This document shows, piece by piece, positions 33,659 to 41,281 of a stretch of 64,000 bases of DNA (position 1 is its first letter; the number at the start of each line of letters is the position of its first letter). A program made the position numbers and the translations under genes. Location: positions 248,001 to 312,000 of the forward strand of contig NZ_BBXD01000010.1 in NCBI RefSeq assembly GCF_001570545.1, read 5' to 3'. Below the pieces are notes generated by a model, which did not search any database, was not told where the DNA came from, and worked only from the letters and a program-made list of their open reading frames with translations. This stretch comes from Herbidospora mongoliensis (GTDB lineage: Bacteria > Actinomycetota > Actinomycetes > Streptosporangiales > Streptosporangiaceae).

Positions 33659-34692
33659 TAGTTGGGGTGCAGTCCGACGAATTCCAGGCCCTCGCGTTCG
33701 GGGCGGCCGTGGCGGATGTTCATGCACTGCACGGCGTTTCCGGCGCCGCCCTTGACGAGGTTGTCGAGGGCCGCGATCACGGTGACCGTGGTCGAGCCGG
33801 TGTCGAGGGCGAAGCCGACGTCGCAGAAGTTCGAGCCGGAGAGGATCTTGGCGTCCGGGAACCGGTGCAGGCCGCGCCTATGGGCGACCACGCGCACGAA
33901 GTGCTCGTCGGCGTAGCGGTCGCGGTAGGCCGAGCGGATCTCGCGCTCCTCGGTGCCTTCGGTCAGGGCCGCCGCGCAGACCAGCTGCACGCCGCGCACC
34001 GCCTCGATCCCGGTGGCCCGCATGCGGACCGGCAGGCCGGTGGCCTGCGAGATCTCCGCCTCGTGGCGGTGCCGGGTCGGCGCGAAGACGCGCAGGGCGC
34101 CGCTGCGTTCGGCGTGCAGGTTCTCGGCCCCGGCGGTCGCGCCGGCGCCGCTGGAACCCGTGCGGGCGTCCACGGAGATCTCGCCGTGGATGAGCCCGGC
34201 CTCGGCCAGCGGGGTCAGCGCCAGGATGCCGGCGTTGGCCATGCACCCGGGCACGCTGATGCGGCCGGCCTTCTGGAGTTCCGCGCGGTGCAGTTCCGGT
34301 ACGCCCGTCGTGAAGCTCCCGATCAGGTCGGGGGTCACGTGGTCGACGCCGTAGTAGTCGGCGTAGACCTTGGGATCGTTGAGCCGGAAGTCGCCGGACA
34401 GGTCGATCACGGTCGCGGCCAGCCCGAGATACTCGGGCATCCGCCGCATCGTCTCGCGGTGCGGGGTGGCCAGGAACAGCACGTCATAGGGGCCGTCCTG
34501 GTCGAGCTCCTCTTCGGAGACGAAGGACAGCCGGGTGCGGCCCCGCAGGTTGGGGTGGGCGCCGTCGATCAGCCGGCCGCGGAGCCGCCGCGAGGTGGCG
34601 GCCGTCAGTTCGGCCGAGGGGTGCCCGGTGAGGATGCGCAGGAGTTCGCCGCCGATGTAGCCGGCGCCTCCCACGACCGCGCAACGGATCAT
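33658..34692 (-). CDS. ArgC/LysY-family N-acyl-amino-acid phosphate reductase (carrier-protein dependent)
   Basis: This 344-residue protein has the ArgC/LysY hallmarks. The NADP loop is VVGGAGYIGGELLRIL, followed by IDLSGDFRLNDPKVY, catalytic C150 in SVPGCMANAGILALTPL, and APTRHRHEAEI. In this family it reduces an acyl phosphate to a semialdehyde. Beside LysW and LysX, the substrate is expected to be an amino acid still bound through its amino group to LysW, phosphorylated by the LysZ domain encoded across the divergent promoter. It is unlikely to be the arginine-pathway gene, because no argJ, argB or argD accompanies it. The start overlaps the lysX stop. Confidence 0.88.
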   Translation of the reverse strand: MIRCAVVGGAGYIGGELLRILTGHPSAELTAATSRRLRGRLIDGAHPNLRGRTRLSFVSEEELDQDGPYDVLFLATPHRETMRRMPEYLGLAATVIDLSGDFRLNDPKVYADYYGVDHVTPDLIGSFTTGVPELHRAELQKAGRISVPGCMANAGILALTPLAEAGLIHGEISVDARTGSSGAGATAGAENLHAERSGALRVFAPTRHRHEAEISQATGLPVRMRATGIEAVRGVQLVCAAALTEGTEEREIRSAYRDRYADEHFVRVVAHRRGLHRFPDAKILSGSNFCDVGFALDTGSTTVTVIAALDNLVKGGAGNAVQCMNIRHGRPEREGLEFVGLHPN

Positions 34693-35540
34693 GCCTCGGC
34701 CCTCGCCATCGCGTAGGAGGCGATGACGTCGGCGACGTCGATCTCGTGGGCCTCCTGGAACCCGCGGAACTCGACCCGGTCGTTGACCTCCAGCACCGTC
34801 AGGCGCCCGTCGTCGTCTTCGAGCAGGTCGACCCCGGCGATCTCGGCGCCCACCGCCTCGGCGGCGGCCACGGCGAGTTTCGCGTGGACGTTGGTCAGCT
34901 CGCACCGGATGGAGAGGGCGCCCCGGGCGACGTTGGTGCGCCATTCGTCACCGCGCCGGTAGGTCGCGCCCAGCGCCTCGCCGCCGACGACCAGCACCCG
35001 GATGTCCCGGTCGGCCTTCTCGACGAGTTCCTGCACGTAGATGATGTGCTGCTGGGGCGAGGGCAGCGCCGCGACGTGTTCGAGGATGCCCACGGCGGTG
35101 GCCCGGTCGGGGATCGCGGTGACGAGCCGTCCCCACGAGCCGACCAGCGGTTTGACGACCGCCGGATAGCCGATCTGGTCGAGGGCGTCGAAGGCCGCCT
35201 CCGGCGTCATGGCCAGCGCGGTGCGGGGGGTCGGCAGGCCCTTGGCCATGAGCGCCGAAGTCGTCAGCCACTTGTCGCCGCTGACGTGGGTGGCGGCGGC
35301 GGTGTTCAGCACCGCCGCCCCCGCCGACTCCAGCGCACTGGCGGCGTAGAGGGCCCGGTAGTGGCCGATCTCCCGGTTGAGCACCACTTTCTCGTTGAAG
35401 TGGGCTTCGTCGGTGACGACCAGAGACCGGGGATCGAGGTGGACGAACGACACGCCGCGCCGGTCGAGCGCGGCCATGATCTGCTTCTCCTCGAACCGCA
35501 CCCGTGACGCGAGCACGGCGAGACGGGCATCGGTGGTCAT
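34689..35540 (-). CDS. lysX: LysX-type ATP-grasp ligase (amino-acid to LysW)
   Basis: The 283-residue protein belongs to the RimK/LysX ATP-grasp family. It has RFEEKQIMAALDRRG, a SGDKWLTTSALMAKGLPTP central helix, YPAVVKPLVGSWGR (ATP-binding lysine and the LysX-type GSWGR loop), RDIRVLVVGG, and the metal site GVDLLEDDDGRLTVLEVNDRVEF. LysX/ArgX ligates the alpha-amino group of glutamate or aminoadipate to the C-terminal Glu of LysW. The start ATG overlaps the LysW stop by one base (TAATG), so expression is tightly matched to its carrier. Confidence 0.9.
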   Translation of the reverse strand: MTTDARLAVLASRVRFEEKQIMAALDRRGVSFVHLDPRSLVVTDEAHFNEKVVLNREIGHYRALYAASALESAGAAVLNTAAATHVSGDKWLTTSALMAKGLPTPRTALAMTPEAAFDALDQIGYPAVVKPLVGSWGRLVTAIPDRATAVGILEHVAALPSPQQHIIYVQELVEKADRDIRVLVVGGEALGATYRRGDEWRTNVARGALSIRCELTNVHAKLAVAAAEAVGAEIAGVDLLEDDDGRLTVLEVNDRVEFRGFQEAHEIDVADVIASYAMARAEA

Positions 35541-35722
35541 TACTCTCCCCAGTCCTCTTCGACCTCGGGCGCGACCGTCAGGGACGGCGGCGCGACGGAG
35601 GCGATCTCCAGCTCGCTGCGGCAGTCGAGGCACTCGACGATCTCGCTCACCCGGGCGTCGGATTCGAGGGAGACCTGCGCCGCGCACTCGGGACACTCGG
35701 GGGCGTTCACAACCTTCTGCAT
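35540..35722 (-). CDS. lysW: LysW-type amino-group carrier protein (AmCP)
   Basis: This 60-residue acidic protein has two zinc-binding Cys pairs (CPEC at 10-13 and CLDC at 31-34) and ends exactly in EDWGE, the diagnostic LysW C-terminus whose last Glu side chain accepts the amino acid. AAAGGGACG precedes the ATG. AmCPs protect the alpha-amino group and present the substrate to successive enzymes. In Streptomyces such carriers are known in secondary metabolism (the DADH pathway). It is the first gene of the minus-strand operon and is divergent from the encapsulin gene. Confidence 0.93.
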   Translation of the reverse strand: MQKVVNAPECPECAAQVSLESDARVSEIVECLDCRSELEIASVAPPSLTVAPEVEEDWGE

Positions 35723-35945
35723 GGCTCGTCCCTTTGTCGTCGGGGAAATTTCGGCGTTTCAACCGTAACCAGAATCGGCGCTGAACCGCCAATAAGGGTT
35801 GCCGATCGAAGTGAATTCCCGCGCTTATCGGGGGTCATATAAACAGGTGATTGCCGCCGCATAAGCGCTGCTACTTGTTTGGCCGAAGAAATTTCTCAAC
35901 GGCGAAATTAGGCTCGGTGGGAGTCGTATATCTCTAGGAGGGCTC
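35723..35945. promoter_or_regulatory. Divergent promoter region of the LysW and encapsulin operons
   Basis: This 223-bp gap is visibly AT-richer than its surroundings and must hold both promoters. The palindrome GAAATTTC occurs twice, at 35745-35752 near the LysW gene and at 35888-35895 near the encapsulin gene, once per promoter, which suggests a common regulator site. A strong ribosome-binding site (AGGAGGG) precedes the encapsulin ATG. The TTACC-N17-GGTAA operator is not found here, so the right half may be controlled differently from the left. Confidence 0.5.
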
Positions 35946-36782
35946 ATGCGAGCGATCGCCCTGCAAGATGCCCCGGCCCCTGTGTCACAGGGAGGGTCGC
36001 CGGGGGAGCGGTTCGCCGCCGAGGTGGCGGCCGGGGCCCGTGAGGTCCCGTTCGACCTGCACCTGCCGGCCGCGTTCCCGCTGTTCGCGTCCCGGCCGCG
36101 CTACACCGTCCGGCACCTGCTGAAAACAGCGGATGTCTCCGACGGCGCGGTCTCTTACGTCCACGAACCCGTGAAGGGCCGGCTGGAGAGCGCCGGAACC
36201 GCTTATGGCGCCACCCCGGAGGCCGCGTTCGCGCCCCGGTTGATGAAAGCGCCGCTGACCGATCTCTCCGTCGAAGTTCCGCTCCCCGACGGCGTCGCCG
36301 CCGATCCGGCGTTGCTCGCCGCTTATGTGGACTACCGGGTTCTCGTACGTCTCTCCGTCGTCGAGAACGAATCCCTGCTGCACGGCACGTCCGACGGCGC
36401 CATCACCGGCCTGCTCGGCCTGCCGGGCAGCCGCTCGGCCGAGAGCCACGACGACCTGGCGACCACGGTCACCCGGGCCGCCGGGGAGATCGAGGAGACC
36501 GGCGGATCGTGCGACGGCGTGGTGGCGCACCCGGAGACGTACTGGAAGATGGTCCGCGACGACCTGCTGGTCAGGTTCCAGAACGCCGGGATCACCGTCT
36601 CGCGGACCCGGATGATGCCCAAGGACACCCTGCTCATGGGTGACTTCCGGGCCGCCTGCACGCTGCTCATGCCGGGCGTCGCCTCGATCGCGCTGGTTCC
36701 CGGCGCGGTCAGGGCCGTCTCGCGGATCGGGCTCGCGGTGCACCTGCCGCAGCACCTGATGGCGGTGAAATGGCATGGGTGA
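35946..36782 (+). CDS. Encapsulin-like HK97-fold shell protein (Family 3 type by context)
   Basis: This 278-residue protein reads like an HK97-type major capsid or encapsulin. It has an E-loop-like stretch (VSYVHEPVKGRLESAG, about 66-81), strand/helix parts PLTDLSVEVPLPDGV and AAYVDYRVLVRLSVVENESLLHG (split here as AAYVDYRVL and VVENESLLHG), the GLLGLPG turn, the A-domain segment DGVVAHPETYWKMVRD, and late strands DTLLMGDFRAACTLLMPG. No portal, protease, terminase or tail gene is near, so a phage origin today is unlikely. It heads an operon with a sulfotransferase (8-bp overlap), SDR, LysZK and CysDN, which is the published Family-3 encapsulin neighbourhood. Which enzyme is cargo is unknown. 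Confidence 0.82.
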   Translation: MRAIALQDAPAPVSQGGSPGERFAAEVAAGAREVPFDLHLPAAFPLFASRPRYTVRHLLKTADVSDGAVSYVHEPVKGRLESAGTAYGATPEAAFAPRLMKAPLTDLSVEVPLPDGVAADPALLAAYVDYRVLVRLSVVENESLLHGTSDGAITGLLGLPGSRSAESHDDLATTVTRAAGEIEETGGSCDGVVAHPETYWKMVRDDLLVRFQNAGITVSRTRMMPKDTLLMGDFRAACTLLMPGVASIALVPGAVRAVSRIGLAVHLPQHLMAVKWHG

Positions 36783-37677
36783 GCCCCGCGTCCTCTACAT
36801 CACCGGCTGGCTGCGCAGCGGCAGCACGATGCTCGGCAACGTCCTGGGCGAACTGCCCGGCGTGCTGCACGTCGGCGAGCTGCACTACCTGTGGCAGAAC
36901 GGCATCCTGAAGGCCGGCACCAACTCGACCTGCGGCTGCGGCGCCGACGTCACCGCGTGTGAGCTGTGGTCGAAGGTCATCACCTCGTCAGAGGGCGAGG
37001 CGCGGCTGATGACCCTCCAGCAGCGGGCGCTGCTGCGCACCCGCCACACGCGCGACCGGATCGCCGAGTCGACCGGAAGAACAGTGACGGCTCCGGGAGT
37101 GGCCGAAGCGGTCGGCCGTACCGCCGAGGTCTATCGGACCCTCGCCGCGCACGGCGGCGAGCGTCTCATCGTCGACGGCTCGAAGTTCCCGGCCGAGGCC
37201 GCCGCCCTGCTGGGCCGCGCCGACCTCGACGTGAAGGTGCTGCACATGGTGCGCGACCCGCGCGCGACCGCGTTCTCCTACGCGAAGGCCAAGGACTACA
37301 TCGACCCGATGAGCCCGGCCCGCAGCAGCGGCTTCTGGACCGGCTTCAACGTCGCATCGGAACTCTCCGCCCACGCCGCCCCCGACCGCTATCTGCGGGT
37401 TCGCCATGAAGACCTGTGCCGTGATCCGCGCGGCACCCTCGCCCGGGTGCTCGCCTTCGCCGGCCTCGACGACGAACCGCCCGCCGACGCGGACGGCAAC
37501 GTCGTGCTGAGCGTGAACCACACGGTCACCGGCAACCCCGACCGGCTGTCGGCCGGTCCGGCGCGCATCCGCGCCGACGAACGCTGGCGCACGGGCCTGT
37601 CCGCCCACGCCCGCGCCGCCGCCACCGGCCCCGCGCTTCCACTGCTGGGCAGGTACGGCTACCCGATTCTGACCTGA
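36775..37677 (+). CDS. PAPS-dependent sulfotransferase
   Basis: The 300-residue protein has the sulfotransferase 5'-phosphosulfate loop GWLRSGSTMLGNVL near residues 11-24 and the 3'-phosphate motif VLHMVRDPRATAFSYAK. A basic/acidic RHEDLCRDP segment follows, as in the Sulfotransfer_3 family. It transfers sulfate from PAPS to a hydroxyl or amine of a small molecule. The ATG lies inside the end of the encapsulin gene (8-bp overlap), so the two are made together; this makes it the leading cargo candidate. Four cysteines near residues 45-65 (TCGCGADVTAC) could bind metal or form a disulfide. Confidence 0.87.
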   Translation: MGEPRVLYITGWLRSGSTMLGNVLGELPGVLHVGELHYLWQNGILKAGTNSTCGCGADVTACELWSKVITSSEGEARLMTLQQRALLRTRHTRDRIAESTGRTVTAPGVAEAVGRTAEVYRTLAAHGGERLIVDGSKFPAEAAALLGRADLDVKVLHMVRDPRATAFSYAKAKDYIDPMSPARSSGFWTGFNVASELSAHAAPDRYLRVRHEDLCRDPRGTLARVLAFAGLDDEPPADADGNVVLSVNHTVTGNPDRLSAGPARIRADERWRTGLSAHARAAATGPALPLLGRYGYPILT

Positions 37678-37690
37678 GGGGACAAATCCC

Positions 37691-38458
37691 ATGGATCTGC
37701 GCCTGAAGGGGCGTGTCGCCCTGGTGGCCTGCTCCAGCAGCGGCCTCGGCCTGGGCGTCGCCAAGGCCCTGGCCGCCGAGGGGGCCAGCGTCGCCATCTG
37801 CGGACGCGACCCCGACAAACTCGCCCGCGCCCACGTCGAGGTGAGCGCGATGGGCGACGGCGACGTGCTGAGCGTCCCGGTCGACCTGTGCGACGAGAAC
37901 GCCGCCGCCGCCTGGGTCCGCGACACCGCGGCCACTCTCGGCGGCATCGACATCGTGGTGACGAACTCGGGCGGCGTGCCGTTCGGCCCGGTCGACGCGT
38001 TCGGCGTGGCCGACTACCGCGCGGCGCTCGACGCCAACCTGATCCCGCACATCGCGCTGACCCTGGCCGCGCTGCCCTACGTCAAGAAGGACGGCTGGGG
38101 CCGGCTGCTGATGATCGCCTCCGAGTCGGTCAAGCAGCCCCACCCCGAGAGCGGCCTGTCGTCAGTGGCCCGGCTGGGCCTGCTCGGCTACATGAAGGGC
38201 CTGGTCGGAGCGCTGGGCGCGAGCGGCGTGACCGTGAACGTGCTGGCCCCCGGCTTCCACCGGACCCCGATCCTCGACCAGCAGTTCGGCTCCTCCATCG
38301 ACGAGGAGCTGGTGAAGGTCGCTCAGCGGATCCCGCTGGGACGGGTCGGCGACGTCGACGACTTCGGCGCGCTGGCCGCCTTCCTCGTCAGCGACCAGGC
38401 GTCCTACGTCACCGGGACGGTCTTCGTGGCCGACGGCGGCAACACCAGAGGAGTGTGA
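37691..38458 (+). CDS. SDR-family protein with non-canonical active site
   Basis: This 255-residue protein has an SDR fold: an N-terminal Rossmann motif VACSSSGLGLGVAKAL (first Gly of TGxxxGxG replaced), TNSGGVPFGP, IASESVKQPHP, VNVLAPGFHRTP, and C-terminal VTGTVFVADGGNTRG. The catalytic YxxxK is missing: the segment SGLSSVARLGLLGYMKGL aligns Ser with Tyr and Arg with Lys. Some SDR subgroups share this loss. It starts 13 bp after the sulfotransferase. It may be an atypical reductase, an isomerase/dehydratase-like enzyme, or a binding protein inside the shell. Confidence 0.8.
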   Translation: MDLRLKGRVALVACSSSGLGLGVAKALAAEGASVAICGRDPDKLARAHVEVSAMGDGDVLSVPVDLCDENAAAAWVRDTAATLGGIDIVVTNSGGVPFGPVDAFGVADYRAALDANLIPHIALTLAALPYVKKDGWGRLLMIASESVKQPHPESGLSSVARLGLLGYMKGLVGALGASGVTVNVLAPGFHRTPILDQQFGSSIDEELVKVAQRIPLGRVGDVDDFGALAAFLVSDQASYVTGTVFVADGGNTRGV

Positions 38459-38462
38459 AATC

Positions 38463-40388
38463 GTGTCTGTGCTCGGTGAGGTCGCCACGACCCATACCGC
38501 GGCCCTCTACGTCATCAAGATCGGCAGCGCGAGCCTCGCCCACGAGACGGTCTTCGACGAAGTGGCCCGCCTGCGCGGCCGCGGCGCGAAGATCCTCCTG
38601 GTGGCGGGCGGCGCGGCCGGCATCTCCGCCCACTACGAGGCCATCGGCCGTCCGGTGCGGAGTCTCGCCCTGAAGAACGGCTCCACGGCGCGCTACTGCC
38701 CGCCGGCGGAGATGGACCACATCGTGGCCGCCTACGAGCGGGTCACCCTGCCACGGGTGCGTGAGGCGCTGACCTCGCGCGGCCTGACCTGCTTCACCTC
38801 GACCGCCCAGGCGGGCTCGCTGGTGACCGCGGACCTCAACCCGCCGCTGAGAGCCCGGCTGACCGGGCCTGAGCTGACCGGACCTGAGCTGAACGGCGGT
38901 GCCTCGGCCTCCGAGAGCCGATCCGTGATCGTCAGGGATCACCGGGCGGGGACCGTGTCCGAGGTCGCGACCGAGTGCCTGACGCAGTTGCTCGACGCGT
39001 TCGACGTCGTCTGCGTGGCGCCTCCGGCCGCCGCCTCCGACGGCGGTTCGCCGCTGAACATCGACGCCGACGTGCTGGCCGCCGAACTGGCCAACGCGCT
39101 CGACGCCGACCATCTGCGGCTGGTCACCGGGACGCCGGGCCTGCTGGCCGACCCCTCCTCCGACATTTCGGGAATTCCGGATATCGGTCGAGGGGAGGGG
39201 CTCCGCTACGCCCAGGGCCGCATGCGGCAGAAGGTGCGCGCGGCCGAGATCGCCCTCGACGGGAACGCCGACGTGGCCATCACCGGCCCGCACTCGCTGG
39301 AGGTCGGCACCCGGTTCTGGCGGGCGGACGTCCCCGCCGACGACCTGACCCTGCTGACCCGGGCCGTGGAGATCTCCTCGGTCTCCCGGGACGAGCGGGA
39401 GCTGGCCGAATACCTGGTCTCGTGGTGCCACGAGCGTGACATCGACGCCGAAGTCGACGAAGCCGGGAATTTCGTGGCATCGAAGGGTTCGGGCCGTCAC
39501 CGTCTCCTCATGCTCGGCCACCTCGACACCGTCCCGCACCGATGGCCCGTCCAGTGGGATGACGGCACCATCTCCGGCCGGGGCTGCGTCGACGCCAAGG
39601 GCAGCCTGGTCGCCTACCTGGAGACCCTGCACGACCTCGACGTCCCGCCGGACGTGCAGATCCGCGTGGTCGGCGCGGTCGAGGAGGAGATCACCTCGGC
39701 GGGCGCGTTCTTCGTCCGCGACCACTACAAGGCGGATGCCGTCATCATCGGAGAGCCCTCGGGCGCGGGCGCGCTGACCATCGGCTACTACGGCCTGCTG
39801 AAAGTCCGGATCGGCGTCGCCGACCCCGTCGGGCACACGGCGGGTCAGGGCGTCACCACGGCGGCCGACCAGATGGTCGACGTGCTGGCCCGGATCCGCT
39901 CGGGTCTGACGGAAGAGGGCCCCGACGCCCTGCTGGCCGTGCTCGGCATCCACGCCGTCAACGGCGGCGACGTGCAGCTCGGGGAGGCGGTCCTGGACGT
40001 CCGGGTGCCGTCGAACCTGGCCCTGGACGACCTCGTCGGGCTCATCCGCGACGTCGCCCAGCCCGTCGAGGTCGAGGTGCTCCGGGCCACCCCCGGACAC
40101 GTCACCGCGCGGACGAGCCCGCTGGTCAAGGCGTTCTCGCGGGCCTTCCGGGCCGAAGGAGTCGTCAGCCGGTTCCTGGCCAAGAAGGGGTCCAGCGACA
40201 TGAACACCCTGGCCACGACGTGGCAGGGGGTGCCGATGGTCGCCTACGGCCCCGGCGACGCCAAGCTCGACCACACCCCGCACGAGCACCTGGAGGCCGC
40301 GGAGTATCGGCAGGCCCGCAGTGTCCTGTCGCGCGCGCTCGCCGAATGGATCGCCGCCGAGAGCCAGACCGTCCGGAGGGCCGCATGA
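38463..40388 (+). CDS. LysZ-LysK fusion: carrier-protein amino-acid kinase plus M20 deacylase
   Basis: This 641-residue protein joins two LysW-pathway enzymes. Residues 1 to about 300 form an amino-acid kinase of the NAGK/LysZ type (YVIKIGSASL, LLVAGGAAGISAHYEAIG, the LRLVTGTPGLL strand, RMRQKVRAAEIAL). Residues about 305-641 form an M20/LysK metallopeptidase (metal ligands in LGHLDTVP, GRGCVDAKG, EEEITSAG and C-terminal LDHTPHEHLEAAEY). LysZ phosphorylates the side-chain carboxylate of the LysW-bound substrate, and LysK hydrolyses the product from LysW. The start is GTG with GAGGAG upstream. A duplicated TGPEL unit (about 133-142) lies in a loop of the kinase part. Confidence 0.88.
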   Translation: MSVLGEVATTHTAALYVIKIGSASLAHETVFDEVARLRGRGAKILLVAGGAAGISAHYEAIGRPVRSLALKNGSTARYCPPAEMDHIVAAYERVTLPRVREALTSRGLTCFTSTAQAGSLVTADLNPPLRARLTGPELTGPELNGGASASESRSVIVRDHRAGTVSEVATECLTQLLDAFDVVCVAPPAAASDGGSPLNIDADVLAAELANALDADHLRLVTGTPGLLADPSSDISGIPDIGRGEGLRYAQGRMRQKVRAAEIALDGNADVAITGPHSLEVGTRFWRADVPADDLTLLTRAVEISSVSRDERELAEYLVSWCHERDIDAEVDEAGNFVASKGSGRHRLLMLGHLDTVPHRWPVQWDDGTISGRGCVDAKGSLVAYLETLHDLDVPPDVQIRVVGAVEEEITSAGAFFVRDHYKADAVIIGEPSGAGALTIGYYGLLKVRIGVADPVGHTAGQGVTTAADQMVDVLARIRSGLTEEGPDALLAVLGIHAVNGGDVQLGEAVLDVRVPSNLALDDLVGLIRDVAQPVEVEVLRATPGHVTARTSPLVKAFSRAFRAEGVVSRFLAKKGSSDMNTLATTWQGVPMVAYGPGDAKLDHTPHEHLEAAEYRQARSVLSRALAEWIAAESQTVRRAA

Positions 40389-41281
40389 TGCCAACCCTGG
40401 AGATAGGCGCCACCACCCACCTGAAGGTGCTGGAGGCCGAGGCCGCCCACATCTTCCGCGAGACCGCCGGCGAGTTCGAGCGGCCGGTGCTGCTCTTCTC
40501 GGGCGGCAAGGACTCCATCGTCATGCTGCACCTGGCGTTGAAGGCGTTCGCCCCCGCGCCGCTGCCGTTCCCGCTCCTGCACGTCGACACGGGCCACAAC
40601 TTCCCCGAGGTCATCGCGTTCCGTGACCGGGTGACGAGTGACCTTCGACTGGAGGTCGCCTCGGTGCAGGAGTACATCGACCGGGGCGCGCTGCCGGACG
40701 TACCGGAGCGAAACGGCCTGCAGACCACGCCCCTGCTGGACGCCATCGAAAGCGGGTCCCACGACGCCGTCTTCGGCGGCGGCCGGCGCGACGAGGAGAA
40801 GGCCCGCGCCAAGGAACGGGTGTTCTCCCTGCGGGACGAGTTCGGCGCCTGGGACCCCCGCCGCCAGCGGCCGGAGCTCTGGAACCTCTACAACGGCCGC
40901 CACGTGCCGGGCGAGCATGTCCGGGTCTTCCCGCTGTCCAACTGGACCGAGCTGGACGTCTGGCAGTACATCGCGGCCGAGGACATCGCCCTCCCGCCGA
41001 TCTACTACGCGCACGAACGCGACGTGTTCGACCGTCGCGGGATGTGGCTCTGCCCCGGTTCGTGGGGCGGCCATTCCGAACCTCTTCAGCGGAAGACCGT
41101 CCGCTACCGCACGGTCGGCGACATGTCCTGCACCGGCGCCGTCGAGTCGACCGCCCGCACTCCGCTGGAGGTGATCGAGGAGATCGCGGCCTCGCGCATC
41201 ACCGAACGCGGCGCGACCCGGGCCGACGACCGGCTGGCCGAGGCCGCCATGGAGGACCGCAAACGAGAAGGGTATTTCTGA
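40385..41281 (+). CDS. cysD: Sulfate adenylyltransferase subunit 2 (CysD)
   Basis: The 298-residue protein has the PAPS-reductase/ATP-sulfurylase fold: PP-loop LLFSGGKDSIVMLHL, LLHVDTGHNFPEVI, the GGGRRDEEKARAKER loop, and FPLSNWTELDVWQYI with RTVGDMSCTGAV near the C-terminus. With CysN it makes adenosine 5'-phosphosulfate from sulfate and ATP. Here it is translationally coupled (ATGA) to the LysZ-LysK gene, inside a biosynthetic operon with a sulfotransferase. It is therefore probably a dedicated sulfate-activation copy rather than part of cysteine biosynthesis. Confidence 0.93.
   Translation: MMPTLEIGATTHLKVLEAEAAHIFRETAGEFERPVLLFSGGKDSIVMLHLALKAFAPAPLPFPLLHVDTGHNFPEVIAFRDRVTSDLRLEVASVQEYIDRGALPDVPERNGLQTTPLLDAIESGSHDAVFGGGRRDEEKARAKERVFSLRDEFGAWDPRRQRPELWNLYNGRHVPGEHVRVFPLSNWTELDVWQYIAAEDIALPPIYYAHERDVFDRRGMWLCPGSWGGHSEPLQRKTVRYRTVGDMSCTGAVESTARTPLEVIEEIAASRITERGATRADDRLAEAAMEDRKREGYF

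Noticed and set aside
33658-35722. Primary lysine or arginine biosynthesis operon
   Set aside because: The LysW/LysX/ArgC genes are accompanied by transketolase, ligase and ACAD genes and not by argJ/argB/argD or lysine-pathway aminotransferase genes.
35946-36782. Prophage remnant as explanation for the capsid-like gene
   Set aside because: No terminase, portal, protease, tail, integrase or attachment repeats are nearby, and it is embedded in a tightly overlapping biosynthetic operon.
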